From the NCBI GenBank assembly GCA_031546845.1, contig JAVBJT010000006.1:1-64000 (forward strand): DNA of 64,000 bases. Direction: 5' to 3'. A program made the position numbers and the translations under genes. Under the pieces are notes generated by a model. It worked only from the letters and a program-made list of their open reading frames with translations. It did no database searches and was not told the DNA's origin. Below are positions 54,618 through 61,880 of this stretch, one piece after another (position 1 is the stretch's first letter; every line of letters starts with the position of its first letter). Source of the stretch: Azoarcus sp031546845 (GTDB lineage: Bacteria; Pseudomonadota; Gammaproteobacteria; Burkholderiales; Rhodocyclaceae).

Positions 54618-56099
54618 ATGGCCCAGGTGATCAACACCAACATCGCGTCGCTCAACTCCCAGCGCCACCTCAACACTTCCCAGGGCTCGCTGGCGACCTC
54701 GCTGCAACGCCTGTCTTCCGGCCTGCGCATCAACAGCGCCAAGGACGACGCGGCCGGCCTGGCCATTTCCGAACGCTTCAGCGCCCAGATCAACGGGCAA
54801 AACCAAGCGGCAAGAAACGCCAACGACGGTATCTCTCTGGCGCAGACGGCTGAAGGCGCGCTCGAATCCGCTGGTGACGTTCTGCAACGCATCCGCCAAC
54901 TCGCCGTGCAGTCGTCCAACGCGACGAACTCCGCTTCCGACCGCAAGGCGCTGAACGACGAAGTCAACGCGCTGACGTCCGAACTGGACCGCATCGCCAA
55001 GACCACCGAATTCAATGGTCTCAAGCTGCTCGACGGTTCCTTCGGCACCGCTGTTTTCCAAGTTGGCGCCAACGCGGGCCAAACGATTCAAGCCACGTCG
55101 GCCAACTTCGCCACCAGCCAGTACGGTAACTACCGGATCGGCTCCCAGGTCGCTGCGGACTCAGGCGCCAGGGGCGACCTGACCACCGGCAGCACCGCCT
55201 TCGCCATCGGCTCCAACGCAGCGGCGGCCAGCCGCGTGGTTGGCGGCGCGGTCACCATCAACGGCGCGAGCGGCGCCGCCTCGGTAACGATCGCGGCCGG
55301 CGCATCGGCCAAGAAAGCCGCCGAGCAGATCAACGATGTACGCAACACGACTGGCGTTGCCGCATCGGCGAAGACCGAAGTCGACGTGACCACCATGACC
55401 GCGAGCACGTCCTACAAGCTCGACATCCAATCCGACAACGGCACGCCGGTCACGGTGTCCTTCACCGTCGGCGCGGCGGTCGACAAGAACGGGCTCGCCG
55501 GGGCGGTGAATGCGTTCAACGACGTTTCCTCGAAGACCGGCGTTACCGCACGGGTCAACGACGCGGGCGATGGCATCACCCTGCTCAACGCTTCGGGCGA
55601 GAACATCACCGTCGCCAACGCCGCGAGCGGCTCGGCCTCCGTCAGCGTCGGCGGCACCGCCACGGCAGCAGGCGCAACCGCGGTCGCCACGGGCCAGATC
55701 GTGCTCGACTCCGAGCGCAGCTTCAGCGTCGATTCCGCCAACGCCACCGACTTTTTCAACTCCACCGCTTCCGCCTCGCAATTGCAAACGGTCGGCGCGC
55801 TGGATGTCAGCTCGGTGGATGCCGCGCAGCGCACCCTGGCGATCGCGGATGCCGCGCTCACCGCGGTGAATAGCCAACGGGCCAAGTTCGGCGCCTTGCA
55901 ATCGCGTTTCGAAACCACGATCTCCAACCTCCAGACTTCCTCGGAGAACATGACGGCCTCCCGCTCGCGTATCCGCGACACGGACTTCGCGGCCGAAACG
56001 GCGAACATGACCCGCGCGCAAATCCTGCAACAAGCCGGTACCGCGATGCTTGCCCAAGCGAACGCGATTCCGCAGAATGTGCTGAAGCTGCTGGGTTAA
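54618..56099 (+). CDS. fliC: Flagellin
   Basis: A 493-residue flagellar filament protein. The conserved N-terminal D0/D1 region runs from AQVINTNIASLNSQRHL to about residue 165, and the C-terminal D1/D0 ends LAQANAIPQNVLKLLG. The variable middle (about 190-400) is rich in Ala, Val, Thr and Ser and contains two flagellin hook-IN-like motifs (SVTIAAGASAKKAAEQIN; LLNASGENITV). Many Ser/Thr residues are exposed and could carry O-linked glycans. AAAGGAG precedes the ATG by seven bases. It is followed by a terminator and then by sulfation and glycan genes. Confidence 0.98.
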   Translation: MAQVINTNIASLNSQRHLNTSQGSLATSLQRLSSGLRINSAKDDAAGLAISERFSAQINGQNQAARNANDGISLAQTAEGALESAGDVLQRIRQLAVQSSNATNSASDRKALNDEVNALTSELDRIAKTTEFNGLKLLDGSFGTAVFQVGANAGQTIQATSANFATSQYGNYRIGSQVAADSGARGDLTTGSTAFAIGSNAAAASRVVGGAVTINGASGAASVTIAAGASAKKAAEQINDVRNTTGVAASAKTEVDVTTMTASTSYKLDIQSDNGTPVTVSFTVGAAVDKNGLAGAVNAFNDVSSKTGVTARVNDAGDGITLLNASGENITVANAASGSASVSVGGTATAAGATAVATGQIVLDSERSFSVDSANATDFFNSTASASQLQTVGALDVSSVDAAQRTLAIADAALTAVNSQRAKFGALQSRFETTISNLQTSSENMTASRSRIRDTDFAAETANMTRAQILQQAGTAMLAQANAIPQNVLKLLG

Positions 56100-56130
56100 G
56101 CTCTAAAGTCGAATCCAACCCCAGACAATG

Positions 56131-56159
56131 GAAGCGCCCGCCACGGCGGGCGCTTTTTT
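56131..56159 (+). terminator. Intrinsic terminator of fliC
   Basis: AAGCGCCCGC pairs with GCGGGCGCTT around a small loop, followed by six T residues. It begins 32 bases after the fliC stop and separates fliC from cysC. Confidence 0.9.
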
Positions 56160-56229
56160 GCGCGCGCGGTAAACGCGTAACCTCCGTGCGACCCCTATTC
56201 GGAGCCGCACGGCATGAAACGAGGCCCCG

Positions 56230-56826
56230 ATGCCGAATAGTTCTTCGCCATTCACGGTGTGGCACGAAGGCCAGGTTACCCACGAAGAACGCCTGCGTTT
56301 GCTGGGACAAACCCCGTTGACCCTCTGGCTGACCGGCTTCAGCGCCGCGGGCAAGTCCACGCTGGCGTTCGCGCTGGAACGCGAACTCATCGCGGGAAAA
56401 CATCCCTGCTATGTGCTGGACGGAGACAACGTCCGGCACGGACTGAACCGGGATATGGGCTTTTCACCCAAGGACCGGGCCGAAAACATCCGGCGCATCG
56501 CCGAGGTGGCGCGCCTGATGAACGACGCCGGGCTGATCGTCATCAGCGCTTTCATCTCCCCCTTCCGCGCGGATCGCGCCAGCGCGCGACAGATCGTCGG
56601 CGCGGAGCGTTTCCGCGAGGTGTATGTGAGCACGCCGCTCGCGGTATGCGAGGCGCGCGACCCCAAAGGGCTTTACGGCAAGGCGCGCACCGGCGAAATC
56701 GGTGAATTCACCGGTATCTCGTCACCCTACGAAGCGCCGGAAAAACCGCATCTGACCCTCGACACGGCGAACACCTCCCTAGCCGAAGCCCTCGCCGCGC
56801 TCGTCGCGCTGGCCACTCGCGGCTAG
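56230..56826 (+). CDS. cysC: Adenylyl-sulfate (APS) kinase
   Basis: A 198-residue stand-alone kinase that phosphorylates APS to PAPS. Walker A is GFSAAGKST (residues 36-44), followed by DGDNVRHGLNRDMGF and ISPFRADR, all standard. PAPS is used either for sulfate reduction or as donor for sulfotransferases. Here no sulfate-reduction genes are nearby, and the next gene is sulfotransferase-like, so a donor role is favoured. It starts the cluster after the fliC terminator. Confidence 0.95.
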   Translation: MPNSSSPFTVWHEGQVTHEERLRLLGQTPLTLWLTGFSAAGKSTLAFALERELIAGKHPCYVLDGDNVRHGLNRDMGFSPKDRAENIRRIAEVARLMNDAGLIVISAFISPFRADRASARQIVGAERFREVYVSTPLAVCEARDPKGLYGKARTGEIGEFTGISSPYEAPEKPHLTLDTANTSLAEALAALVALATRG

Positions 56827-56888
56827 ACTTGTCATGTACGTTCTCATTTACGTTTTTCCGCAACGGTTTCTGCGCCAGAGCACAAAGC

Positions 56889-57899
56889 ATGTTTCATGAC
56901 GACATTCGTTGCCACCTTCATATCGGCACACCCAAGACGGGCTCGACCGCGCTGCAACGCTTCCTGACCGCGAACCTCGTGCCGCTGGGAAAGCATGACT
57001 ACCTTTACCCGCGGTCGATACTACGAGGCTACGGCCACCACGACCTGGCCTTTTTCCTCTCCGGTGGCTATCCGCCCTGGGCTACCCCGAGAGAACCGGA
57101 GCTCGGCACGATCGAGCGCGAGTTGGGCGAGGAGCTAAGCTCCGCATCCCCCTCGAACAGCCAGAAAAAAATCGTTCTCAGCAGCGAAAACTTCTACCTC
57201 TTGTGCGCACCGGAAAAACTCGCGGCCACGCTCGCCCGCCTGGGTTTTCCGCCCGATACCGTCAATGTGGTGGTCTATGTGCGGCGCCAGGACGAAGCAC
57301 ATCTCTCCTGGTACAACCAGGCGGTCAAGGCGCAAGGCCACGCGGGGGAAATCCGGCCGTTCATCGAAAGCCACCGCCCGCTGTGGGACTACGCCGCCCA
57401 CCTGGATCGCTGGGCAAAAGTGTTCGATCCCGCCCGCATCACGGTCAGGCCTTACCAGGATTCGGATATTCCCGGCCTGGATATCCGGCTGGATTTTCTC
57501 CGGCTGCTGCGGCTATCGCCGGACGGTTTTTGGCTGGAAGACGAAAAACCAAACTCGGGACTGAACGCCGATCTCACCGAATTTCAGCGCACGATCAACC
57601 GCCTTCCCTTGTCCGTTCAGGAAAAGCGCCGCTTCCATCGAGAACTGATCGCGCTTTCCGCCGCTACTGCCGGAAGCGGGCTATTCGACGAATCCTCCCC
57701 GCTCTCCAACGAAGAGCGCCAAGCGCTGCTCGACGCTTACCGGGAAGGCAACGCGCGCGTTGCGTCGACCTACCTGGGCCGCGCCGAGCTTTTCGACGAA
57801 TCGCTTCCCCCGCCTTCGCGGCGCGAATCGTCGCTTTCCCAGGAAAAACTGATGTATATCCTCGGCTGGATCCTGGCCCGTGGCGGGGGCGCGCAATAA
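56889..57899 (+). CDS. Sulfotransferase-like protein
   Basis: A 336-residue protein. The N-terminal HIGTPKTGSTALQRFL (residues 11-26) matches the 5'-phosphosulfate-binding loop of PAPS-dependent sulfotransferases, and VVVYVRRQDEAHLSWYNQ matches the 3'-phosphate-binding segment (Arg and Ser). The remainder is divergent. It would transfer sulfate from PAPS to a hydroxyl of a sugar or other acceptor. The ATG at 56889 starts just before the loop. It lies 62 bases after cysC. Confidence 0.8.
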   Translation: MFHDDIRCHLHIGTPKTGSTALQRFLTANLVPLGKHDYLYPRSILRGYGHHDLAFFLSGGYPPWATPREPELGTIERELGEELSSASPSNSQKKIVLSSENFYLLCAPEKLAATLARLGFPPDTVNVVVYVRRQDEAHLSWYNQAVKAQGHAGEIRPFIESHRPLWDYAAHLDRWAKVFDPARITVRPYQDSDIPGLDIRLDFLRLLRLSPDGFWLEDEKPNSGLNADLTEFQRTINRLPLSVQEKRRFHRELIALSAATAGSGLFDESSPLSNEERQALLDAYREGNARVASTYLGRAELFDESLPPPSRRESSLSQEKLMYILGWILARGGGAQ

Positions 57900-57973
57900 A
57901 AAAGAGTGAAAAAACGCAGCATGGAAATAACAAACGCGGGAAGCCACTTCCCGCCCCACCGGAAGCATCGCAA

Positions 57974-58663
57974 ATGAGCTATCACTACCGGGACACCTCT
58001 TCTTCCTGCGCGCCCAAGGATTACTGGGGGCAGGTCAAGCGCACAGTCGGCGGCAAGCCGGTCGATCCGGCGCAGATCGATCTCATCGTAGCGGCCGTCG
58101 TCGCCGGCCTCGAATTGCAACCCGACGACACCTTGCTCGATCTGTGTTGCGGCAACGGCGCCTTGAGTAATCTCATATTCGGCCATTGCCGTGGCGGCCT
58201 CGGCGTGGATTTTTCCGAAACCCTGATCGATGTCGCCGTGCGCGACTTTCAACGCCCGCCGGCACAATGCTACGAACGCTGGAACGTTCTCGACTACGTG
58301 GCGCAGGAGGCGCACCCGCAACGATTCACCAAAGCGTTGTGCTACGGCGCGTTTTCCTATCTCGACGACGATCAGTGCCGTTTCGTGCTGCGCGAACTGC
58401 GCGGCCGCTTCCCCAATATCGCGCGCCTGCTGATCGGCAATCTGCCGGACAGGGACAAGATGCACGATTTTTTCCACGAGGGCGTCTACGTTCCCGGCAT
58501 CGAGGACGATCCAAAGTCCGCAATCGGCATCTGGCGCAGCGAAACGCAGTTCGCGGAACTGGCATCGAGCAGCGGATGGCGCGCCACGTTTTCCCGCATG
58601 CCGCCCCAGTTCTACGCGGCGAAGTACCGTTTTGACGCTATCCTCATGCCTTCCGCGCCTTGA
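57974..58663 (+). CDS. Class I SAM-dependent methyltransferase
   Basis: A 229-residue methyltransferase. The SAM-binding motif I is LLDLCCGNGALS, followed by GGLGVDFSETLIDVA and CYGAFSYLDDDQCRF. The acceptor is unknown; in a glycan cluster it may methylate a sugar hydroxyl or amine. GGAAG lies ten bases before the ATG. The frame is open far upstream but only as a shadow of the sulfotransferase gene. The stop is 11 bases before the next start. Confidence 0.87.
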   Translation: MSYHYRDTSSSCAPKDYWGQVKRTVGGKPVDPAQIDLIVAAVVAGLELQPDDTLLDLCCGNGALSNLIFGHCRGGLGVDFSETLIDVAVRDFQRPPAQCYERWNVLDYVAQEAHPQRFTKALCYGAFSYLDDDQCRFVLRELRGRFPNIARLLIGNLPDRDKMHDFFHEGVYVPGIEDDPKSAIGIWRSETQFAELASSSGWRATFSRMPPQFYAAKYRFDAILMPSAP

Positions 58664-58674
58664 GACCGCAAGCG

Positions 58675-59943
58675 ATGCCTTCCCCCGGCAAAACTCCCTC
58701 CGGCAAGACCCACATCGATGAACTGGGCATTTTCGGCGGCAAGCCATTATTTTCGCCCCCTCGCCCCATCGGCCAGTTGGCCACGCCGCCGGCCGCCGAG
58801 TTCATCGGCCTGATCCGGGAAGCCTACGAGCGCAAACGCCTGACCAACGACGGCCCACTCGTCCGCCAACTCGAGGAACAACTGGCGGCGCATCACGGCA
58901 CCGCGCATTGCATCGCGCTGGCCAACGCCGGTCTTGGCCTCATGATGCTTCTCCAGATCACCGCGGGCGGCAAGCAGGGCGAAACGCTGATACCCGCGTT
59001 CTCTTACCGTGGCCTGCCGCACTTCGCCCGCTGGGCCGGACAGCGCCCGCGCTTCTGCGATGTCGATCCGCTCAACCACACGTTGAGCGTCGCATCCGCC
59101 GCCGCTGCCCTGTCGGACGACACCACAGCGATTCTCGCCGTATGCAATTTCAACGGCGCTGGCGATATCGCGGGGCTGAGCCGGCTGGCTGCCGAAAAAA
59201 ACCGGCCGCTCATCATCGATTCCGTCTATGCCATCGGCTCCACCCGCCACGGCCGCCCGCTGGGCGGCAACGGACTGGCGGAAGTGTTCAGCCTGCACGC
59301 GACAAAACTGCTCAACGGCTTCGAGGGCGGTTACGTCACGACCAATAATGACGAACTGGCCGCCTTGCTGCGGCAGCAGCGGAATTTCTGCTTTCCCAGC
59401 GAACCGGATATCAACCTCGAAGACTTCCCCCACGTCATGGGTCTCAACGCGAAACTCAACGAGTTTCACGCGGCGATGGCGCTGGCGACACTGGCGCAAC
59501 TGGACGAGATCGTCGCCCGCAACCGCGAACGCTACCAAGCCTATCGCCAGGTCTTCGCCGCGCTGCCCGGCCTCGATCTGGTGCCCTGTCCCGACTCAGA
59601 CGAGGAAACCGGCAGCTTTCTGATGACAGTCGCCGAAGTCACCACCGAATGGCCTTTGTCCCGCGACGAAACGGTCCGCCTGCTGCGCGCCGAGGGCTGC
59701 GCCATCAATCCCTACTACAGCCCGCCGCTGCACCACGCCATGCCTGATCCGACCGGCGTGCCCGTTTCACTCCCGGTAGCCGAATCCCTGGCGGAACGCT
59801 TCTTCCAGTTGCCGGCCGGCGATCTGGTTTCGCTGCCCGACATCACCCGGCTCGGCGATCTGCTCGCCTTCGTCCAAGGTCACGGACAGACCATCACGGC
59901 CCGGTTGCGCAAACAGGAAGCTGCGAAGGGAGCCACGCCATGA
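58675..59943 (+). CDS. DegT/DnrJ/EryC1/StrS-type PLP aminotransferase (first of tandem pair)
   Basis: A 422-residue PLP sugar aminotransferase-like protein. The PLP lysine is in FSLHATKLLNGFEGGYV, with the family segments LTNDGPLVRQLEEQL, IALANAGLGLMML and IDSVYAIGS. Such enzymes aminate nucleotide-linked keto-sugars. Family members usually show DxxHA at the PLP ring-binding Asp; here it reads DSVYAIG. The start may also be the TTG at 58660, overlapping the previous stop. Its stop overlaps the next start by four bases. Confidence 0.87.
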   Translation: MPSPGKTPSGKTHIDELGIFGGKPLFSPPRPIGQLATPPAAEFIGLIREAYERKRLTNDGPLVRQLEEQLAAHHGTAHCIALANAGLGLMMLLQITAGGKQGETLIPAFSYRGLPHFARWAGQRPRFCDVDPLNHTLSVASAAAALSDDTTAILAVCNFNGAGDIAGLSRLAAEKNRPLIIDSVYAIGSTRHGRPLGGNGLAEVFSLHATKLLNGFEGGYVTTNNDELAALLRQQRNFCFPSEPDINLEDFPHVMGLNAKLNEFHAAMALATLAQLDEIVARNRERYQAYRQVFAALPGLDLVPCPDSDEETGSFLMTVAEVTTEWPLSRDETVRLLRAEGCAINPYYSPPLHHAMPDPTGVPVSLPVAESLAERFFQLPAGDLVSLPDITRLGDLLAFVQGHGQTITARLRKQEAAKGATP

Positions 59944-61145
59944 CCGTAGCAGCCCTTTCCCACCTCGCCCGTTTCGGCGCCCCGCCGCTCTTCACCGAAC
60001 AATTGCACGTGGCGCAGCTCAACCTGCCGCCGTGGGAGCGCGTGCAAGCCGCGTTCGAGGACATCCTGCATCGCCGCTACTACGCGAACCACGGCCCGCT
60101 CGTGCGCCGCTTCGAGGAAAAACTGGCCGAAGCGCTCGGCGTCGCGCATGTGGTGTGTGTGACCAACGGCACGGTGGCCTTGATGGTGCTCGCACGAGCG
60201 CTGGAAATTTCCGGCGAGGTCATCGTCCCCGCCTTCACCTTCCCGGCCACGGTACAGGCGCTTGCCTGGGCGGGGCTGACGCCCGTGTTCGCGGACGTTT
60301 CCCCGCAAACCCACATGCTGACGGCCGACCAAGTCACCCAGCGCCTGTCCCCTCGGACGGCCGGCGTGCTCGGCGTGCATCTGTGGGGACAGACTTGCGC
60401 GCCCCAGGCGCTCGAAAAACTGGCTGCCGCTCACAACCTCGCCCTGTTCTTCGATGCCTGCCATGCCTTCGGCTGCACCTCGGGCGGCCGCGACATCGCC
60501 ACCTTTGGCCAAGGCGCTGCTTTTTCCTTTCACGCGACAAAAATCGTCAACGCAATGGAAGGCGGCGGAATCGCCACCAACGACCGTGATCTCGCCGCCC
60601 GCCTCCGCTCCATCCGCAGCTTCCATGCCGAAGAAAGCCTCGCCCCCGTCGCCGTGCGCATGAACGCGAAGATGAGCGAAGCACAGGCCGCAATGGGTCT
60701 GCTCAGCCTTGAAGACTATTCCACCAACCTGGAAACAAACCGGCTCTGCCATCTCGACTACCGGGCCGGGTTGGATAGCATCGCGGGCGTGCGGATGGTG
60801 GTTGGCGACAACGCCGAGCGCAACAACTATCAATACGTCGTTCTCGAAATCGATGCGGACGAATACGGCCTCGACCGCGATATGCTCGTCGAGCTCATGC
60901 AAGCCGAAAATGTCATCTGCCGTCGCCACTTCTGCCCGCCGGCCCACCGGCTTCCCGCCTGCAAGCAATACCTGACGAACGCCGACGACACCTTGCCCGT
61001 GGCCGAGCGCCTTTCCCGCAGCCTGCTGCAATTGCCCACCGGCAACAGCCTGCCGCCCAACGCCGTGGAACGAATCTGCGAGCGCTTGCGCTGGATCGGG
61101 AACAACGCGGCGCTGATCCGGCAAAAACTACGGGACGGGTCATGA
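59940..61145 (+). CDS. DegT/DnrJ/EryC1/StrS-type PLP aminotransferase (second of tandem pair)
   Basis: A 401-residue paralogue of the preceding gene, with a more canonical active site: FDACHAFGC for the PLP ring Asp and FSFHATKIVNAMEGGGI for the lysine. It also has YYANHGPLVRRFEEKLAEALG near the N-terminus. ATGA coupling at both ends. It probably aminates a nucleotide sugar; whether the two proteins form a heterodimer or act on different sugars cannot be told. Confidence 0.88.
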   Translation: MTVAALSHLARFGAPPLFTEQLHVAQLNLPPWERVQAAFEDILHRRYYANHGPLVRRFEEKLAEALGVAHVVCVTNGTVALMVLARALEISGEVIVPAFTFPATVQALAWAGLTPVFADVSPQTHMLTADQVTQRLSPRTAGVLGVHLWGQTCAPQALEKLAAAHNLALFFDACHAFGCTSGGRDIATFGQGAAFSFHATKIVNAMEGGGIATNDRDLAARLRSIRSFHAEESLAPVAVRMNAKMSEAQAAMGLLSLEDYSTNLETNRLCHLDYRAGLDSIAGVRMVVGDNAERNNYQYVVLEIDADEYGLDRDMLVELMQAENVICRRHFCPPAHRLPACKQYLTNADDTLPVAERLSRSLLQLPTGNSLPPNAVERICERLRWIGNNAALIRQKLRDGS

Positions 61146-61870
61146 AGCTGGGCATCATGCAGCCCTACTTCTTCCCGTACCTGGGCTACTTCGAGCTGAT
61201 CCGCCGCACCGACCGCTGGGTGGTGTTCGATACCGCGCAATACACGCGGAAAAGCTGGATGAACAGAAACCGCATCCATCACCCGACCGACGGCTGGCAA
61301 TACATCCACGCCCCCGTCCGGCACGCGCCACTCGGCGCCGCGATCCACTCCATCCAGCTTCTGGACCGGCCAGGCGCAAGGGATCGCCTGCTGCGCCAAC
61401 TCGCCCACTACCAGGGGCGCGCGCCTCATTACCGGCAGGTGGAAAACGTCGTCGGCAACGCGTTCTCCCGTGCCAGCGACGACTCCCTGCTCGCGCTCAA
61501 TATCGCCACGCTGGCCTCGGTGTGCGATTACCTCGAAATCCCTTTCCACTGGCAACTCGCCTCCGGCATCGACCTCGGCCCGCTCCCCATCGAACATCCC
61601 GGCCAATGGGCGTTGCGCATCGCTACCCAGTTGGGCGCAAGCGAATATCTGAACCCACCGGGCGGGCGGGATCTTTTCCAGCCGGAGGAATGGCGCGCGG
61701 CAAACATCCGCCTGCGTTTCACGAATCTGCCGACCTTGCGCTACGCCTGCCATCCCTATCCCTTCATCGAGCATCTCTCGATCCTCGACGTACTGATGTG
61801 GTGCTCCCCCGCACAGGTGCGCGACGCCCTTTCCGACCACGCGCTTTCCAACGACTCGCTCGACGACTGA
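61142..61870 (+). CDS. WbqC-like family protein
   Basis: A 242-residue protein starting with the hallmark KLGIMQPYFFPYLGYFELI of the WbqC family. These proteins occur in O-antigen and other surface-glycan clusters, often beside DegT aminotransferases, and are thought to act in sugar modification (acyl or amino-acid linkage), but the reaction is unproven. It overlaps the previous gene by four bases. Confidence 0.9.
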   Translation: MKLGIMQPYFFPYLGYFELIRRTDRWVVFDTAQYTRKSWMNRNRIHHPTDGWQYIHAPVRHAPLGAAIHSIQLLDRPGARDRLLRQLAHYQGRAPHYRQVENVVGNAFSRASDDSLLALNIATLASVCDYLEIPFHWQLASGIDLGPLPIEHPGQWALRIATQLGASEYLNPPGGRDLFQPEEWRAANIRLRFTNLPTLRYACHPYPFIEHLSILDVLMWCSPAQVRDALSDHALSNDSLDD

Positions 61871-61880
61871 AATCCGAACC

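Noticed and set aside
57203..58663. 486-codon plus-strand frame ending with the methyltransferase
   Set aside because: Its first 770 bases are an out-of-phase shadow of the sulfotransferase-like gene. The real methyltransferase begins at 57974 with its own start.
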